NCBI RefSeq assembly: GCF_022581195.2
Contig: NC_061454.1
Coordinates: 1,426,001 to 1,490,000, forward strand
DNA length: 64,000 nucleotides
Direction of reading: 5' to 3'
Source: Helicoverpa zea
Lineage: Eukaryota > Arthropoda > Insecta > Lepidoptera > Noctuidae
Positions 24,901 through 37,339 of this stretch are shown piece by piece. The position numbers and the translations under genes are program-made. Each line of letters starts with the position of its first letter. Position 1 is the first letter of the stretch. The notes under the pieces were generated by a model. That model was not told where the DNA came from. It worked only from the letters and a program-made list of their open reading frames with translations, and searched no databases.

Positions 24901-27900
24901 CAACGGTCGTGTAGTACGAAGGTATATGTGGAATAACAATCAGAATACGTTTAGTTTCCACAAAATGAAGAAAGTAAGCTTTCTGTCGGCACGTTTTGTT
25001 GATGCAGCACCTCACTCGAGTTACGCACTGTCTAGATTTTAAGTGCCAAAACAATCAAGAAAGTGATTGCAAATTAATCACGTTTTATTTGACTTAAGTG
25101 ACAGTTTTGGCTGAATGACGAGTTCCTTTGCATTTTTAAAGATAACTAAAAGTTCTTTACCCAACTTGCGAAAATAAAAGCAAGACTTCTTTGCTAGCGT
25201 ATCTAATTAGGAAGGTTAGTACTAGGGTCACGACTTAGAGCAGGTCACGAATTCACGATTAAAACTCAGAATTAAAGCAAAAGTTTCACTTCCCTTTGGT
25301 AGAAATTCGGATATGATTTGAACTGAGTTATCTCATTGTTAACAATGTCATTTGATGAACTACAAAGCATTTTACTGACGATATTATTCCATGTTCTTTG
25401 TATTTTTGACTCATTAACGCTTCAATCATAAATTAAATCGAGCTAACATTAAATCTAAGACCACACTGCATAGGTATTTTTAGAGGGCAAGCCGTTTTAT
25501 CGGGCTCATTAATCACTATGGTGATGTATGAAAATGCGCAGTGCGCACGTTACAATGATCAGGTATCCGGCAGGTATGACACCGATTAAAAGTTACCGAT
25601 TCCAATTACCTTCAAGATATTGGTCCTTACTGTTAGTTAACCGACCAACGAGGTAACTCTCGGCCGAAAGTTCAGACAATGGTTTGATGGGCTCTCGGTA
25701 GGTAGTCAATTATACTCAGCAAAGCCTATTTAAAAATCAATTAAATTGGCAATAACATTCAATCGAGCTGTCAACACTCATATCAAAGACCAGATTGGAC
25801 AGATATAAGTAATGTATGTCTTCAAACATAATATATGGTCGAAAGTTGTGTAACCGACGCGACGCCATATAGATCATAGACACATATTTACACGCGACAT
25901 TTACGAATGAGATCTGTAACAAATCTCTTTGCTATTATGGCGCGCTTTTTGTATAGAGCTATATATAGTATTAGACTTGTATTGGTAACCTTAACAAAAG
26001 AAGTTTGTTGTTTATGTTTATGCTATTACATAACAATGTTAGATAAATAATTAATATTACCTACTTAGACGGGAAATTTAGGGTTAGTTGTAATATTTAG
26101 TTAGTTTAACTATTTCAACGGTAATAAAACCTTAACCATCCATTTCATAGCCGCTTATTCTTACCGCTTATTGGCGATTTGAAAAATGAAAATTGTTCAG
26201 TTACCTTTATAGTTTAATGGTACAACTCTCTGTTAAACGGACAATAAGTGAATAGTAATAAGCATCACTCAAGCTACTTAATTGTTTTATATACCTACGT
26301 AATAATATAACTTATTCATTCTCATCCTATACCTAAGCAAACAGGTTTTTTTCAGCATTATTATTTACGCTTAGGTACGCTCTAGACAGGCACTACCGGT
26401 ATTTGATATAAACTAGTTCTCTATTTCCGATTATTGGATTTCCAACAACGGTTGATTATGTAAATCAGTACTTTCACCTGATATAAGATATGTATCTACT
26501 ACCTACATACCCTTTCGATATCTACTTATCTTACCCTTTTTTAAACTACCTCTAGAACTCGTATTAGGAAAACGGTCGATGGACTGATAAAAGTCAACTT
26601 TTTTACAATTTAGTGAAGAATAATGAAAGGCATAGTAGATTTTTATATTTTCGCGACTTTCACAAAATTAATCTATACTAATATTATAAAGCTGAAGACT
26701 TTGTCTGTTTGTTTGTTTGTTTGAACGCGCTAATCTCAGGAACTACTGGTCCGATTTGAAAATTTCTTTCAGTGTTAGATAGCCCATTTATCGAGGAAGG
26801 CTATAGGCTACTTTTTATCCCGGTACGGGAAGTAGTTCCCACGCGATGCGGGTGAAACCGCTGGCAGAAGCTAGTTATAAATAAAATATCAGCTTACATT
26901 TAGTCCCATAATCTGCAGCTCTTGTCCCTAAAAGGTGCTAGGTGTTAAAAGTTTGAAACGACCCTATTTCCTATATTCGATTTGTCATATTTTCCTTAGC
27001 TTATAATTTAATCTGTTAAAACTGAACATGACAAAATGCACAGCAGAAATGTTAATACGTATGTACAATGTCCACTTTTATACATTTTTATCTCGTCGTA
27101 ATTTTCTTAGATTGACGGCCGATAACATTAATTTCTCACTAGTTACACTGGAAGCCGACCCCAACATAGTTGGGAAAAGAATTGGAGGATGATGAGTGTA
27201 CCTTCCTGAAATCCAATGAAAAAAGTTTAAAAATTATTGTAAGAATTGGCAAGATCTGAAAAATTAGGCGTTATTAACTTGGCTTAATTAGCTCACTATG
27301 TAACTTTTAATTTATACGCAATAACTGGTAATTTTCACGTAGAAAATAAAAAGTGAATTTGTGTGTTGCACTTTCTCACACTAGTGACCCGACTCGATGT
27401 TACTTTTCACGTCATTACAATATCCACGATTAAATTATAAACCACGGTTATAAACTTACGTATTACGTATGCAAAGGCAATAGCCGTCGCGTCTGTAATT
27501 TCACCGCAGTGACGTCACGGCGTCTCATCACACCTGCGTGCGCTTGCGCAGGTCGACGATCTAGAGCTGGGAATGAGCGCTAAGTGGTTTGATCTAGTTA
27601 GCGCATTGCATTTTGCTACGAATAGATGTTCTATTTTACTTCTTTGGTACCGTTTTGTTGATATTAAGATAATCACATTTTGAAGTCGATATTGTCTTAG
27701 GCTGACGTGTGAAAATTAATGCGATCAAATAATTACAGGCTTTGTTCATTGAAAAAACAATATAAGTACATGACGTCTTTACATCAGTGTGTGATGTGTT
27801 GATTACTTAATTCAATTGAAAATACCTAAACTTATATCTAATCTAAAAATATGTGCATATTGATACAATTTTAATTCGTCTAACTCACTAGATTTTACCA

Positions 27901-30900
27901 CAACGAACTCAAAATGGCAAATAAAATAAAATTCATAGATTTCTGACGCACAAAGCAAAGTCTATCATCCAAATGGCGCCTTTTCAAAGTTTGTCGACAC
28001 ACATCGTTAAAATGCATTATTCATCATCAGCCTATAGCAGTCCACTGCTGGACATAGGCCTCTCCAAGTGCACGCCACTGAGATCGATTTTCGGCTGCTC
28101 GCATCCAGCTCCTGCCAGCCGTCTTGCGCAAGTCATCACTCCACCGTGCCTGAGGACGTCCTACACTACGTTTGCCGAGGCGTGGTCTCCACTCTAGAAC
28201 TCGTTTACCCCAACGGTTATCGGTTCTTCGGCTAATATGGCCAGCCCACTGCCACTTCAGCTTGCTGATTCGGTGGGGTATGTCGATGACTTTGGTTCTC
28301 TGACGGATTACCTCATTTCTGATGCGATCCCTCAGAGAAATGCCAAGCATAGCTCTTTCCATAGCCCGCTGAGCGACTTTAAACTTGTGGACCAGCCGTA
28401 CCGTCAGTGTCCACGTTTCGGCTCCGTAAGTCATGACAGGTAGGACGCACTGATTGAAGACTTTTGTCTTTAGGCACTGTGGGATCGACGATGTTAGGAC
28501 TCGACGTAGCTTCCCAAATGCAGCCAACCCAACTGAATTCTCCTATTCACCTCGTCCTCAAAGTTGTTTCTACCTAACTGCAATGTCTGCCCGAGGTATA
28601 CATATTTCCGAACAACTTCGAGAACGACGCCGTGTATCGCAATCGGTTCCGGTAGAACATGTTCATTGAACATGACCTTGGTTTTGTCCGAGTTCATCCG
28701 TAGGCCGATGCGTAGAGAAGATTCAGCCAGGTCGTTCAGCATCTGTTGTAGGTCCTGCAGCGTTTCCGCCATGATGACGATATCGTCAGCAAATCGCAAG
28801 TGAGAGATGTGTTCGCCATTGATGTTGATGCCGCGTCCTTTCCAGTTCAGCGTCTTGAACATATCCATGAATGAATGCATTATTAATTATTGTATAATCA
28901 TTTTCTCCGCTGTGTCTCCATCAAATGGTTATCTTTGAATTCGCTACTTTCTTTAAATGCTTTTTAATATTCATAATGACGGGGTCTCTAATTTATTTAT
29001 ATTATGGTGATTTGGTGATAATAGAAAGAGTTTGCCATAACGTTATGTAATGTGGAAGCTGATATTATAATTATTGTTTAATTTACGTAATATTCGATTT
29101 CAATTTTTTAGACAGTTTGAAATGATAAGCAGAAAAAGAAATTATAGACAGATTTTAAATTCCTATTATTGACGGGATGAAAATCAGTCTAAAACTGGAA
29201 ATATTAAATAAAATTCTTCATATCCAAATAAGTTTAGAAGAAGGAAAAGACGAAAGTGATATTTTTTATTAAGTAGAGTCGCCTTTTCCTCTAACATTTT
29301 TTACCGCCAAAATTTGACAGCTCACGTCACATTTCCCGCTTAAAAATTTCCCTCCTCAACAATACAATAGACAATAAACAACATAGATCATACACGGAGC
29401 ACGGAGTCGCATCTCGCACTAGATTCGTCTGTCCGTGACGCATCAGCCGCAAGAAAGTGCATTCTTGCGCACTCTCTGCATTTGCTACTTAACGGGCCAT
29501 TTAGCCAACTGCTACTAAATATTAGTTTTAATACCCATTGCACTTGACGGTGTAAATTGCTGAAAGTTAGTGATATTTTATGATGACATTGAATGATTGT
29601 CAAGTGTCAGTGTCAGACACGAATATCGATTGGGAAATAAACAGCTCGTTTTTGAAATTATTGGTTGTAATTTACGATGTATTGAAAGACGAAGTCGCAT
29701 TAAGTCTTCCAATGTAGGTCCCATTTTCTAACATGTTTTCCTTACCAATATCTAGTTGCAAACTATCTCTGTATTACTTAATATTTGTCATTGCAGCTAA
29801 ATTGGGTCGGGTCTATCAAACTGTTTTTTTCCTATGCAAGCGCCTCGAACGATTTAATTGCAACACGAAACTTAGACTTTGCTGTCAAAATAATTCGGGA
29901 ATGTTCAATCAAAGCCTAAGCACAGATGATGTCAATTTCGGAAACTTCCCATTTACCTACCTAAATTATGGACATTGCCAGAACTAAACCAATAGGTTCC
30001 TATACTGTGTTTTAGGTAAGTGGGCACTAGATTGCAGTTACCTTCACAAACCCAGCGAACACTTTCAACAATAAACAACTTACACTTAGTCTCTTAACAT
30101 TCAGAACCATCTAGAATTTATCTTCCATTTCACAGTTAAGTAATAAATTCTCACGATTTCAACCATTTAGCGGCTACTCGTTTATGCAAATTCTAGCTAG
30201 AACTATACAATTTTGAAACCACTTGCATAGTGCACAATATGACATAATTTATGCAAGTATTCACACCAGTTTTGCAACTATAAGTTCGGCCATTCAGAGA
30301 ATGCGTTCCTGACACGTCGCGATTGAACTGACGACGTAACTTTGCAATGGCGTTGCAGTTACGATAAAAATATTTTTGCTGGTTGTTTACCGTTTTAACA
30401 ATTGAGGAGCATTAAAACAACATTATTATATCAATAATCAATGAATGTTATCATTTTGTGCCAAACTGAGTGTCAAATAACTTGGTAAACAATATTTTTC
30501 TAAATCTATACTGCGCTATTACAAGGTTATGTCAGCGGTTTATATTTTGTAGTGCTGTGCTAAAAATAACAGGCAAGTATCGTAATCTGTTCTTATACAG
30601 TTATAATATAAAATAACACGTTTTGATTTTCTTTTTAAGAATTGGAAAATAATGGACTATAAGACTTAATTATAACGTTTATGAAATATAAAAATAAAAC
30701 TATGACCAAACCGCATTTTTATACTTAGATTAAAAATGGTAACCCCAAATGGCGTTATGGGCCGCCATTTTGTGACGCTAAAACAGTCGTCCGTTGTCGT
30801 TTCGTGCGCATAGACCACGTTTTTCAAGTGTTTTCGATCTGTTTTTATTTGATTACCCGGCTTTTGTTAGACCGAGATATCAGGATTGATTCTGTTATTG

Positions 30901-33900
30901 ATAATAATATAATTATACATGTAGGCGAAGATGATGATGAAGACACCACCTCCTCAAGCAAATCGGAGTCTGATTAATATTCTGTTCGCACATTCAATTC
31001 AATGTACTTGTAACAAAGAATAAATAAAACAATTTTATTATATGAATATTACCTTTTTTTGGTTTCCACTTAAATAACTAAAATATAAAACAAATGATTC
31101 CGCCAATTTAAAACGAAAATAATCTTAAAATAATGCGGCGGTTCATTTTGAAGGAACGGTAACGAACTCAGTGTTATGTTGTGCCCATCACTAGTCGTGA
31201 CTAACTGATAGGTGTCAGGAACGCATTCTCTGAACGGCCGAAGTATAAATTGTCAACTTTTGTTCTCACCTCCGAGAGAAATACTCAGTTTTACATATTT
31301 CTTGTAAAGGTGAGTCCATATTGTACCTCGGTAAAAGATTTTGGGGTTAAAGAACTTTATTTCTCGCTCTACCGCTGGGAAACAGCTGAGCCAAAAAAAG
31401 TTTGATCAGCTTAATCTTGACGTGGATTGGATATTAACTATTATACTAAAAGAAAAGATGATATATTTTGCAAAATATAAGCCCTACTAATCGTTAAGGT
31501 GCATAAGCGCTTCCCTTGAGATGCGGTTAAAAGATAACTATTCCGTTTCCCATGGTTTTACAATGATGATAACTCATGACGAAAGTAGGTAGGAGGTATA
31601 ATTCTCTGTTCACCAGTTCCGTGATCGCAAGTCTTAGCATATTGACAGTGCGAATCAGCCTTATGATGTTTACATTTTTAATATCAGTGAGAGCATTGAC
31701 ATTTTTACAACATTGTGTGATAATAAATAAAAAGCTTTTTGGTCAAATCAACATTTCGTAACACCACTTCCGACTCATAAGTAAACTTATGTAATATTGT
31801 CAATTAACTATAGTTTTTTTCGTAAAATTGTTATGTCCCGTATTTTGTAACTCTGTGTGTACCGTTCTACTAATTGGCGGAAATAAATTCTTTTGAAAAC
31901 TTTAGATCGCTAATTGGTTTGAGGAAACAATGTACAATAAATTCTTACGTAAATATTACATTCTTCAAATTTTTTACTCGTATATTAACGACTTCCTTTC
32001 GTTGTTTTCAGGTAGAGAATGACTACGACAGAAGAAGACAGGCCACGCTACCACACCCCGGGTTCACAGAACATCAAACGCGATTCGGCTTAAACTCGCC
32101 TCTTCAGGGCTTCCAACAGCAACAGGCTTTAATCACAAACCCACCACCAACAGTCCAGTTCCAACCATCCTTGTTTCCCCAACAACAGCCCCAGCCACAG
32201 CTGCCACAGCAGCAGCAGCTTCCTCAACAGCAACAATCCTACGTGCCACAGTTCAACAACCATATCCCGAATATCAACAACAATTTGCCCTTACAGAACA
32301 GTAACTTCCAATTCACACCTCAAGCAAGCAACCCACCTCTGTTGCAACAGAACAATAACTTCCAGCAGCAACAGAACTTGAGGCAGATCCCGCAACAAAC
32401 TCAGAATATCCTGCAACAGCCCATTCCTACATTACCGACTTATCAGAATGGTCACTTGCAGCAAAATCCTACCTTCCAGCCAAGTATTCCGGCAACGGTT
32501 AACATCAACCCACAAAGGCCTACGCAACAAGCCTTCCTCCCCACTATCTCGACGTCACATAGCCAGCCTATCAACCAACCTATCTTCAGTCAGCCGAATC
32601 CCATTACTATTCAGCCCGCACCGAACCTAGCTCCTCAGAATTACAACCAGAACCAAAACAATGCACAGCTCCCATTCCAATCGAATCTGGGCCAGCAACC
32701 CATATTTTCTAACGGACAAGCTTCACAAATTCAAGACATTCTTGAACAGCAATCTAAGGAGAACTTGGAAAAGCTAAAGGAGTTACAGGAAAGGGCGAGA
32801 ATAATCCAGAAGCACCAGGAGTTTGTGCAGAAACAACAGCAAAAGCAACAAGAAAAGGTCGAAAAACTGCACGAGGAGTTTGTAAAGAAGCAAGCCACGA
32901 AATCAGTACCAAGCTTCACGACGACGGAAAGCTATGAGGAGTATTATAACAGGAATTCCGAGAGGCGAAGGCCGATTTTACCACATGAGACGGATTTATT
33001 CAAGAAAGCTGTTGAAATGTACGAGAGGGAGCACCCTACTACTACCACTACGACTACCACGACGACGACCACGACTACCCCGCCCCCACCTCCTCCCCCC
33101 ACTCCTAGGTACCGACCCCGCCCTAAACCTAAACCTAGGAACCCCCCACAAGACAGAAACAAGCAGAAACTGTACAACGAAATCAAGAATCTCTTAGAGG
33201 AAAGCGAAACTAAAGGATTCGACGACAGCTTGAGAGCCAAGAGTGCCGAATTATTAAAGAAACCAGACATTCTTAAACAACTGAAAGTAGCTCTCGCTGA
33301 AAACCCCGCAGACTTCTCTGAAAAGAACTTCTCATCCCGAGAGATTTCTCTTAACGGGCACAAATATGAAGTGATTAGGACTAATAACCCAAATCTAATT
33401 CCTAAAGGTGCTATCACCGCTGACAGTTCGAACTTGGCACAAATCATGGCAGCCGCTCAGCTTGAACCTCAAAAGGAAAGCAGAGTTTCGATTGAAGATC
33501 TGACGAAAGGTATCTTGCCACCTGGTGCAAACTTCGAGTTGATCAAACAGGCGGAAAACGGCAAACTTGAAGAAGTCAAGGCACCAAGTGAACTGCAAAA
33601 CAAAAAGAAAGTTACATTCGTTTTCCTTGAGGAACAAGAAGACGGTTCATTCAAGGTGAAGGGTGTCAAGGCTAATGGCCAGCAGACTGAAGAAGGTCCC
33701 GAAGTAGAAAACATTCTGAAGAAAATAAAGAATGGTGAGATTCAGTTGCCTGGACAGACGAAGATCTCAAACTCTATCTTCAGCTCAACCACCGCCAGCC
33801 CAATAACTGAAACAACTGACTACGTCGCTGCCTCGTCCCATCATCCATCAAGTTACTCGACGTTCGTTAGTACTTCTAACCACGGATCAACTGGCCATAC

Positions 33901-36900
33901 CAACCCTATCGCCCATACAACACCGACGCCACACTTCCAGCCTTCCATCCAGCCTTCTAGGAGCACCGCCCAAACTCAGACACACTTCCCGTCTACCGTA
34001 ACCGTGTCAAGCACCGAAAGGTACAACACCAAGTCCAGTACCCCAAGTTATGAGTACACCTCAAGTAGGAACAGCATCAACCAAAGTCCAAGAATCACTT
34101 TCCCGAGTTCGACTCATTCTACGATCATCAACACCACCCCTTACCGTTCCTCTGAGAAAGATTTAGTTGTGATTGGCTCCAGCACGATTGCTCCAACCAT
34201 CAGTGAAGGAAGCTCATTGAACTTAGCAAGGCAAGCAACCCCACCAGCCAACCCGGGGCTGGTGGACATTCTGAAGGAGAATGGTCTGTTTGCGACGGCG
34301 AAGTACTTGCGTCAGTCAGGTTTGGACTCGATCCTGAATGAGACGGGTCCGTATACCATCTTTGTGCCAACTGACAAGGCGTTTAGAACTCTGCTCGTAC
34401 AGCTCGGAGGTCCGGATAAGGCTGAGGAAAAATTCCGTGACAATCCTAGACTGCTTAGTGGTGTAAGTACCTACAGCTTATTAATTCAGATGTTCGTAGA
34501 TCACTACTTAGTCGAATATTGTTGTACCTAGTTGTTCACTAGGTACGTAACATCCAAATAATTATATATTTTAACTTAATATTCTATCACTTACCAGTCA
34601 GTTGGAAGCCAGTTGGAAGCCGACCCCAACATGGTTAGGAAAAAGGCTCGGAGGATGTTTCTATCACTTACCATTTCCCGTAAAATTTCCAGTTGCTGCT
34701 CCACCACGTGATCCCAGGAGCGTTCGACATCGGCTCCCTGCAGGACGAGATGACGGGCGTCTCTCTAGCCGGCACACAGCTCAGGGTCAACCAGTATGAC
34801 ATGCACGATGTCGAGTGGAACGAGGTCCGAGTCACCACCATCAACGGCGCCAGGGTGCTCGATGATAAGAAGGATATTCATATACCACAGGTACGCACTA
34901 AATAAACACTATTATTAAAATAAACATTCTATTGACCTATTTTCAAATGACTTCCGAAAAAAATAGGAGATTCAAATGTTTGTCAACTACAGAGAGTTGT
35001 GAACTGGCAGTTTTTAATGGGAAATAAAGTCAGGTAAATACATATGTAAATGTTACAATCATGAATATATCATCTTGAATCCATACGCCTAACGAATATA
35101 ACAGAGCAACGTTGTTAAAAGCATTATTCAGACGCCTCTATTTGTAAATAAGAGTTTTCAACTTTTTGTATAAATTACTCAGGATTTAACATGAGACTGG
35201 TATTGTGCGCCTGCGACCCAAACGCGGAGGAAACGGTTCCTCACATCATATTAGATTGCCCAATATTTGCCAGGGAACGCTACAGGTTGGAATGTGAGCT
35301 GGACACCGCTATATCCAGGAACACTGTGAGCGAGGTGATGTCGGGGAAAAAGAGAGATACATTTCTTAGTTACTGCGAGAATGTGGCAATGAAAGTAATT
35401 AATAAAAATAAAACACGTACTTAAAACTATGTTTCCTTTTATATTAATGTATAAAATAAGAAGCATAGGAAATTTAAATTGTAAGCAGTAGACTAAGTAG
35501 TAAAATTGTATTTAAAGTTAAGTAAGTAAACATGTAAATAACTATGTACTAGCCTAAGAGAATTTTTGCAAATATTAAAAGAAATAAAAAACAGCACCTT
35601 AAAATTTCACCCTAAAAATTGATATAAATAAATAAATATAAATCAGTACAGTAGCCAGATAAGAAGTGGGAATCCCACCCACGAGAATGTATGGTGATGG
35701 ATACCAGAAAGAAACAGTATGCAGCATGGAAGTACGAGAGGCATGTAAGCGAGAACTGGTATGAAAGAGAATTAGAATAGAATAGGCGCCATAAACATGG
35801 CGGATTTGGTACAAAAAAAAAAAAAAAAAACATGAGACTGGTTCAGTTAACCCTGGCACAAAGCCAATTTCATTCTTCACTTGCTTCTAGAAAAATGCCA
35901 AAATCTCAGAGATTCAGATTCAGTCAATCTTCTTATTCTTTTTCCAGGGCATAGCACACGCAGTAGACCGCGTAATGTTCCCGCTACCAGTTGGCGATCT
36001 GGTGCAGACGCTACAGGCAGACAGGGACAGGAGGTTCACCACATTCCTGAAGGCCATACACGCTAGTGGCTTTGCGGAAACTCTTGCAGGTGAGCTTAGT
36101 AGGCTGTAGACATCATCATGTTTGCCAATTGCCGTCCACTGCTGAACGTCTAGGCAGTACCTAGTATCTTTGCAAAAATAATGTCACTGGATGCTTTATG
36201 ATAAAGCGTGATCTGGTGGAACATGGGTGGAACTTGGTATCTACTTTTTTTAGAAAAAATATTTTTTTTTCGAAACAGGCTTGACTTTTAAATAGGTTAT
36301 TAGGTTTTAAATATTTAAAATGGCGGTAGTTTGCATCCATCACGCAACACAAACACAAATCGGTAATAACACAGTATACCCTGATATCTGCACTAAACCC
36401 CGAAATCCATCGCCCACAATCTTATTCAATATTTTGACTTCTATTAATTTCTTATTCTTTATCTCTTTCAGAAAGCAAAACCTACACAGTTTTCGCGCCA
36501 ACGGACGCGGCATTCGCGCGCTTGTCACCAGCTGAACTGTCAAGATTCGCGGAAAAGGCAGGAGCGCGAGCGTTAGTGGCGCGGCATGTGTTGCCAGGCA
36601 CGTTATATAGCGCCGGCATGAGGTACTACCAGCTTAGGAACTCTATGGAAGACGCTAAACCGTTGACGCTGCAGAAGAATGCTGGTGAGTTGACTTTTAG
36701 ATATAAATGTAAAGTTAATATGGAATGAGATACATGTACGGTAGACCGCACATCAGGGGTAACTGTCATGCCCCTTAACTCAATAGTAATAAGTACGATT
36801 TTCCTATAAAACTGTTACCACTGACCTGAAGTTGACTGTACATAGTGAGATACATATCCATAGTGAGATACAAGTAGTAAAAGCGATTTTAAAGGTCACT

Positions 36901-37174
36901 GGAAGGGCCACTGTTTCGGTTGCCTTTATTTGGGTCGAACGTAAAGAATTCACGTCCCGACTTACACATACGAATCTGGTGGAAAAGTTTTATTAGATTA
37001 CCAGATCAGACTAACATAGTCATTTAATTACTTAGTAGGCATTTTACGAAAAATATTTAATATTTTGTAACTTATTACTTTCTAGGACGCATCAAAGTGA
37101 ACAACGCACAAGTGATAACGCACAACATCCCCGCGACGAACGGCGTCATCCACGCGGTGGACGCCGTCGTGTAG
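15976..37174 (+). CDS. secreted FAS1 (fasciclin) domain protein, Q-rich and Thr/Pro-rich
   Basis: Exons: 15976-16041, 32012-34462, 34693-34890, 35948-36089, 36472-36684, 37086-37174 (stop TAG). Phases match at every junction. Total about 1052 residues. Exon 1 encodes a signal peptide (starts MRGRICQF, hydrophobic LLLAHAACA) and ends at a gtaagt donor in phase 0, matching exon 2. Then: Gln/Asn/Pro-rich region to about residue 260, charged coiled coil about 264-316, a run of Thr then Pro (about 363-380), a charged middle region, a Ser/Thr-rich linker, and two FAS1 domains (about 768-915 and 920-1052). Each FAS1 has its H1 motif (YTIFVPTDKAF; YTVFAPTDAAF) and an H2-like end (IAHAVDRVM; VIHAVDAVV). 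There is no membrane anchor. FAS1 proteins usually act in adhesion or matrix; a cuticle or matrix role is inference. Joining exon 1 across the 16-kb intron is the least certain step. Confidence 0.85.
18536..18738 (+). repeat. repeat family R, full-looking copy
   Basis: Runs from gagcctttttcccaactac to cgtaacgactgccaagg, the longest ordered copy in the window. It lies within FAS1 intron 1. Confidence 0.65.
19100..19622. mobile_element. MITE split by a folded-back CCGGCC-type element
   Basis: Outer imperfect inverted repeats are aggccgtgttcaatcg...actgact near 19100-19130 and actgtcag-type sequence ending aacgcagcctga near 19590-19622. Inside, at about 19187-19535, is a relative of the 9108-9375 element (ends ggttccgtaccc and cgcacttggccgg). 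It also carries a 55-bp inverted copy of its own edge plus flanking DNA (19150-19204 against 19317-19371). Confidence 0.55.
19971..20356. mobile_element. MITE with GGGGCCCGATTCTCC termini
   Basis: Left end ggggcccgattctcc at about 19971 is matched by ggagaatcgggcccc ending at 20356. The length is about 386 bp with no coding capacity. No clear target duplication could be read at the edges. Confidence 0.65.
20500..20705 (-). mobile_element. Lep1-type Helitron-like fragment
   Basis: Same order as the 5325 copy: cccgtgggaactactg, gggataaaatatagcctgtg, ttggttcagtc, (caaa)n, and ends tatacatattagtatag. Confidence 0.55.
21987..22321. mobile_element. MITE with long internal palindrome
   Basis: Outer ends agggcctattttcaat and attggccctt are inverted. 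Inside, 22060-22140 and 22170-22240 form a long near-perfect hairpin (tttcttcatcaaaagt ... acttttgatgaagaaa) made of aaagtaa-type reiterations. Confidence 0.55.
22783..23305 (+). mobile_element. Lep1-type element interrupted by a LINE insertion
   Basis: The left part (taatattataaagtgg at 22786) and right part (gatggataaactcaaaaatt to cccacgggtcgcgggtgac at about 23290) belong together. They are separated by a LINE fragment flanked by an 11-bp direct repeat. Confidence 0.55.
22826..23176 (-). mobile_element. 5'-truncated non-LTR retrotransposon fragment
   Basis: The minus-strand frame at about 22868-23160 reads as the C-terminal part of a LINE ORF2: WQSLNRLRT, W-G, then C-x-C (CECG), H and C in ECGAAMQTMSHLITCPLC, a typical C-terminal zinc-binding pattern. 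The 3' end has a (gaa)n-like tail. It is flanked by tgtatgtttgt at 22815-22825 and 23177-23187, an 11-bp target duplication. It is a dead fragment. Confidence 0.7.
26676..26876 (+). mobile_element. Lep1-type Helitron-like element
   Basis: Starts actaatattataaagctgaa, then (gttt)n, ctcaggaactactggtccg, gggaagtagttcccacgcg, and ends gcagaagctagtt. It is a near-complete copy of the family, in the orientation of the 51227 copy. Confidence 0.65.
27148..27195 (-). repeat. repeat family R, short fragment
   Basis: Contains tggaagccgaccccaacata and gttgggaaaag followed by ggaggatgatga. Confidence 0.55.
28022..28873 (-). pseudogene. RTE-clade LINE fragment, 5'-truncated and frameshifted
   Basis: On the minus strand one frame (about 28875 to 28494) carries the reverse transcriptase core FADDIVIMAE and downstream thumb-like sequence. 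A second frame (about 28527 to 28027) continues with QCVLPVMTYGAETW, ending in the conserved RTE C-terminus (GRPQARWSDDLRK, ... WTAIG). The frame change near 28500-28527 shows it is broken. The 3' tail is gatgatga-like. It is flanked by aatgcattatt at 28011-28021 and 28874-28884, giving an 11-bp target duplication. It lies in FAS1 intron 1. Confidence 0.8.
30284..31243. mobile_element. DNA transposon, 960 bp, longer member of the 62916 MITE family
   Basis: Left end gttcggccattcagagaatg and right end cattctctgaacggccgaag are inverted. TATA stands next to both edges. The first about 167 bp are essentially the same as 62916-63082. The interior (30750-31000) has no intact transposase; a short acidic frame near 30935 and an AATAAA at 31020 may be remnants of a coding 3' end. 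Confidence 0.7.
34611..34657 (-). repeat. repeat family R fragment in FAS1 intron 2
   Basis: Contains agttggaagccgaccccaac and aaaaaggctcggaggatg, 35 bp before the exon 3 acceptor. Confidence 0.55.
35202..35830 (+). pseudogene. 5'-truncated LINE copy with poly(A) in FAS1 intron 3
   Basis: A plus-strand frame to 35424 encodes a LINE ORF2 C-terminus with C-x-C (LCACD), EET, H and C (VPHIILDCPIFARERYR). A long 3' UTR and an A-run at about 35813-35830 follow. catgagactggt occurs immediately before (35190-35201) and after (35831-35842) and is the target duplication. The apparent start Met of the frame comes from the target site, not from the element. Confidence 0.75.
36105..36160 (-). repeat. RTE-like 3' end remnant
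   Basis: atcatcatg followed by ccgtccactgctgaacgtct is the reverse of the usual RTE/SINE tail. It is a short fragment. Confidence 0.4.
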
Positions 37175-37333
37175 CGTGCGCGAGCGCAGCCAGTTAGCTT
37201 CAATGAAGCTCCGCCAGTCGGCCCGCCGCCGCCGCCACAGCCGCACGACAGCGTCACTTATCATAATATACTTTAAGACTGTAAATAACGTTAGTTTAAG
37301 ACAATAATTTATATATGCGTGTTAGATTTTGTA

Positions 37334-37339
37334 AATAAA
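37334..37339 (+). terminator. poly(A) signal of FAS1 gene
   Basis: AATAAA lies 160 nt after the TAG stop. On the other strand AATAAA at 37384-37379 serves the converging kinase gene, so the two transcripts end within about 50 bp of each other. Confidence 0.6.

Noticed and set aside
31874..32011. In-frame Met start upstream of FAS1 exon 2
   Set aside because: A strong acceptor (gttttcag) at 32011 and lack of a signal peptide in this extension favour intron sequence; kept only as an alternative.
32944..33447. Antisense frame with a long Val run opposite the FAS1 gene
   Set aside because: It is the shadow of the Thr codon run in the real exon and has no motif of its own.
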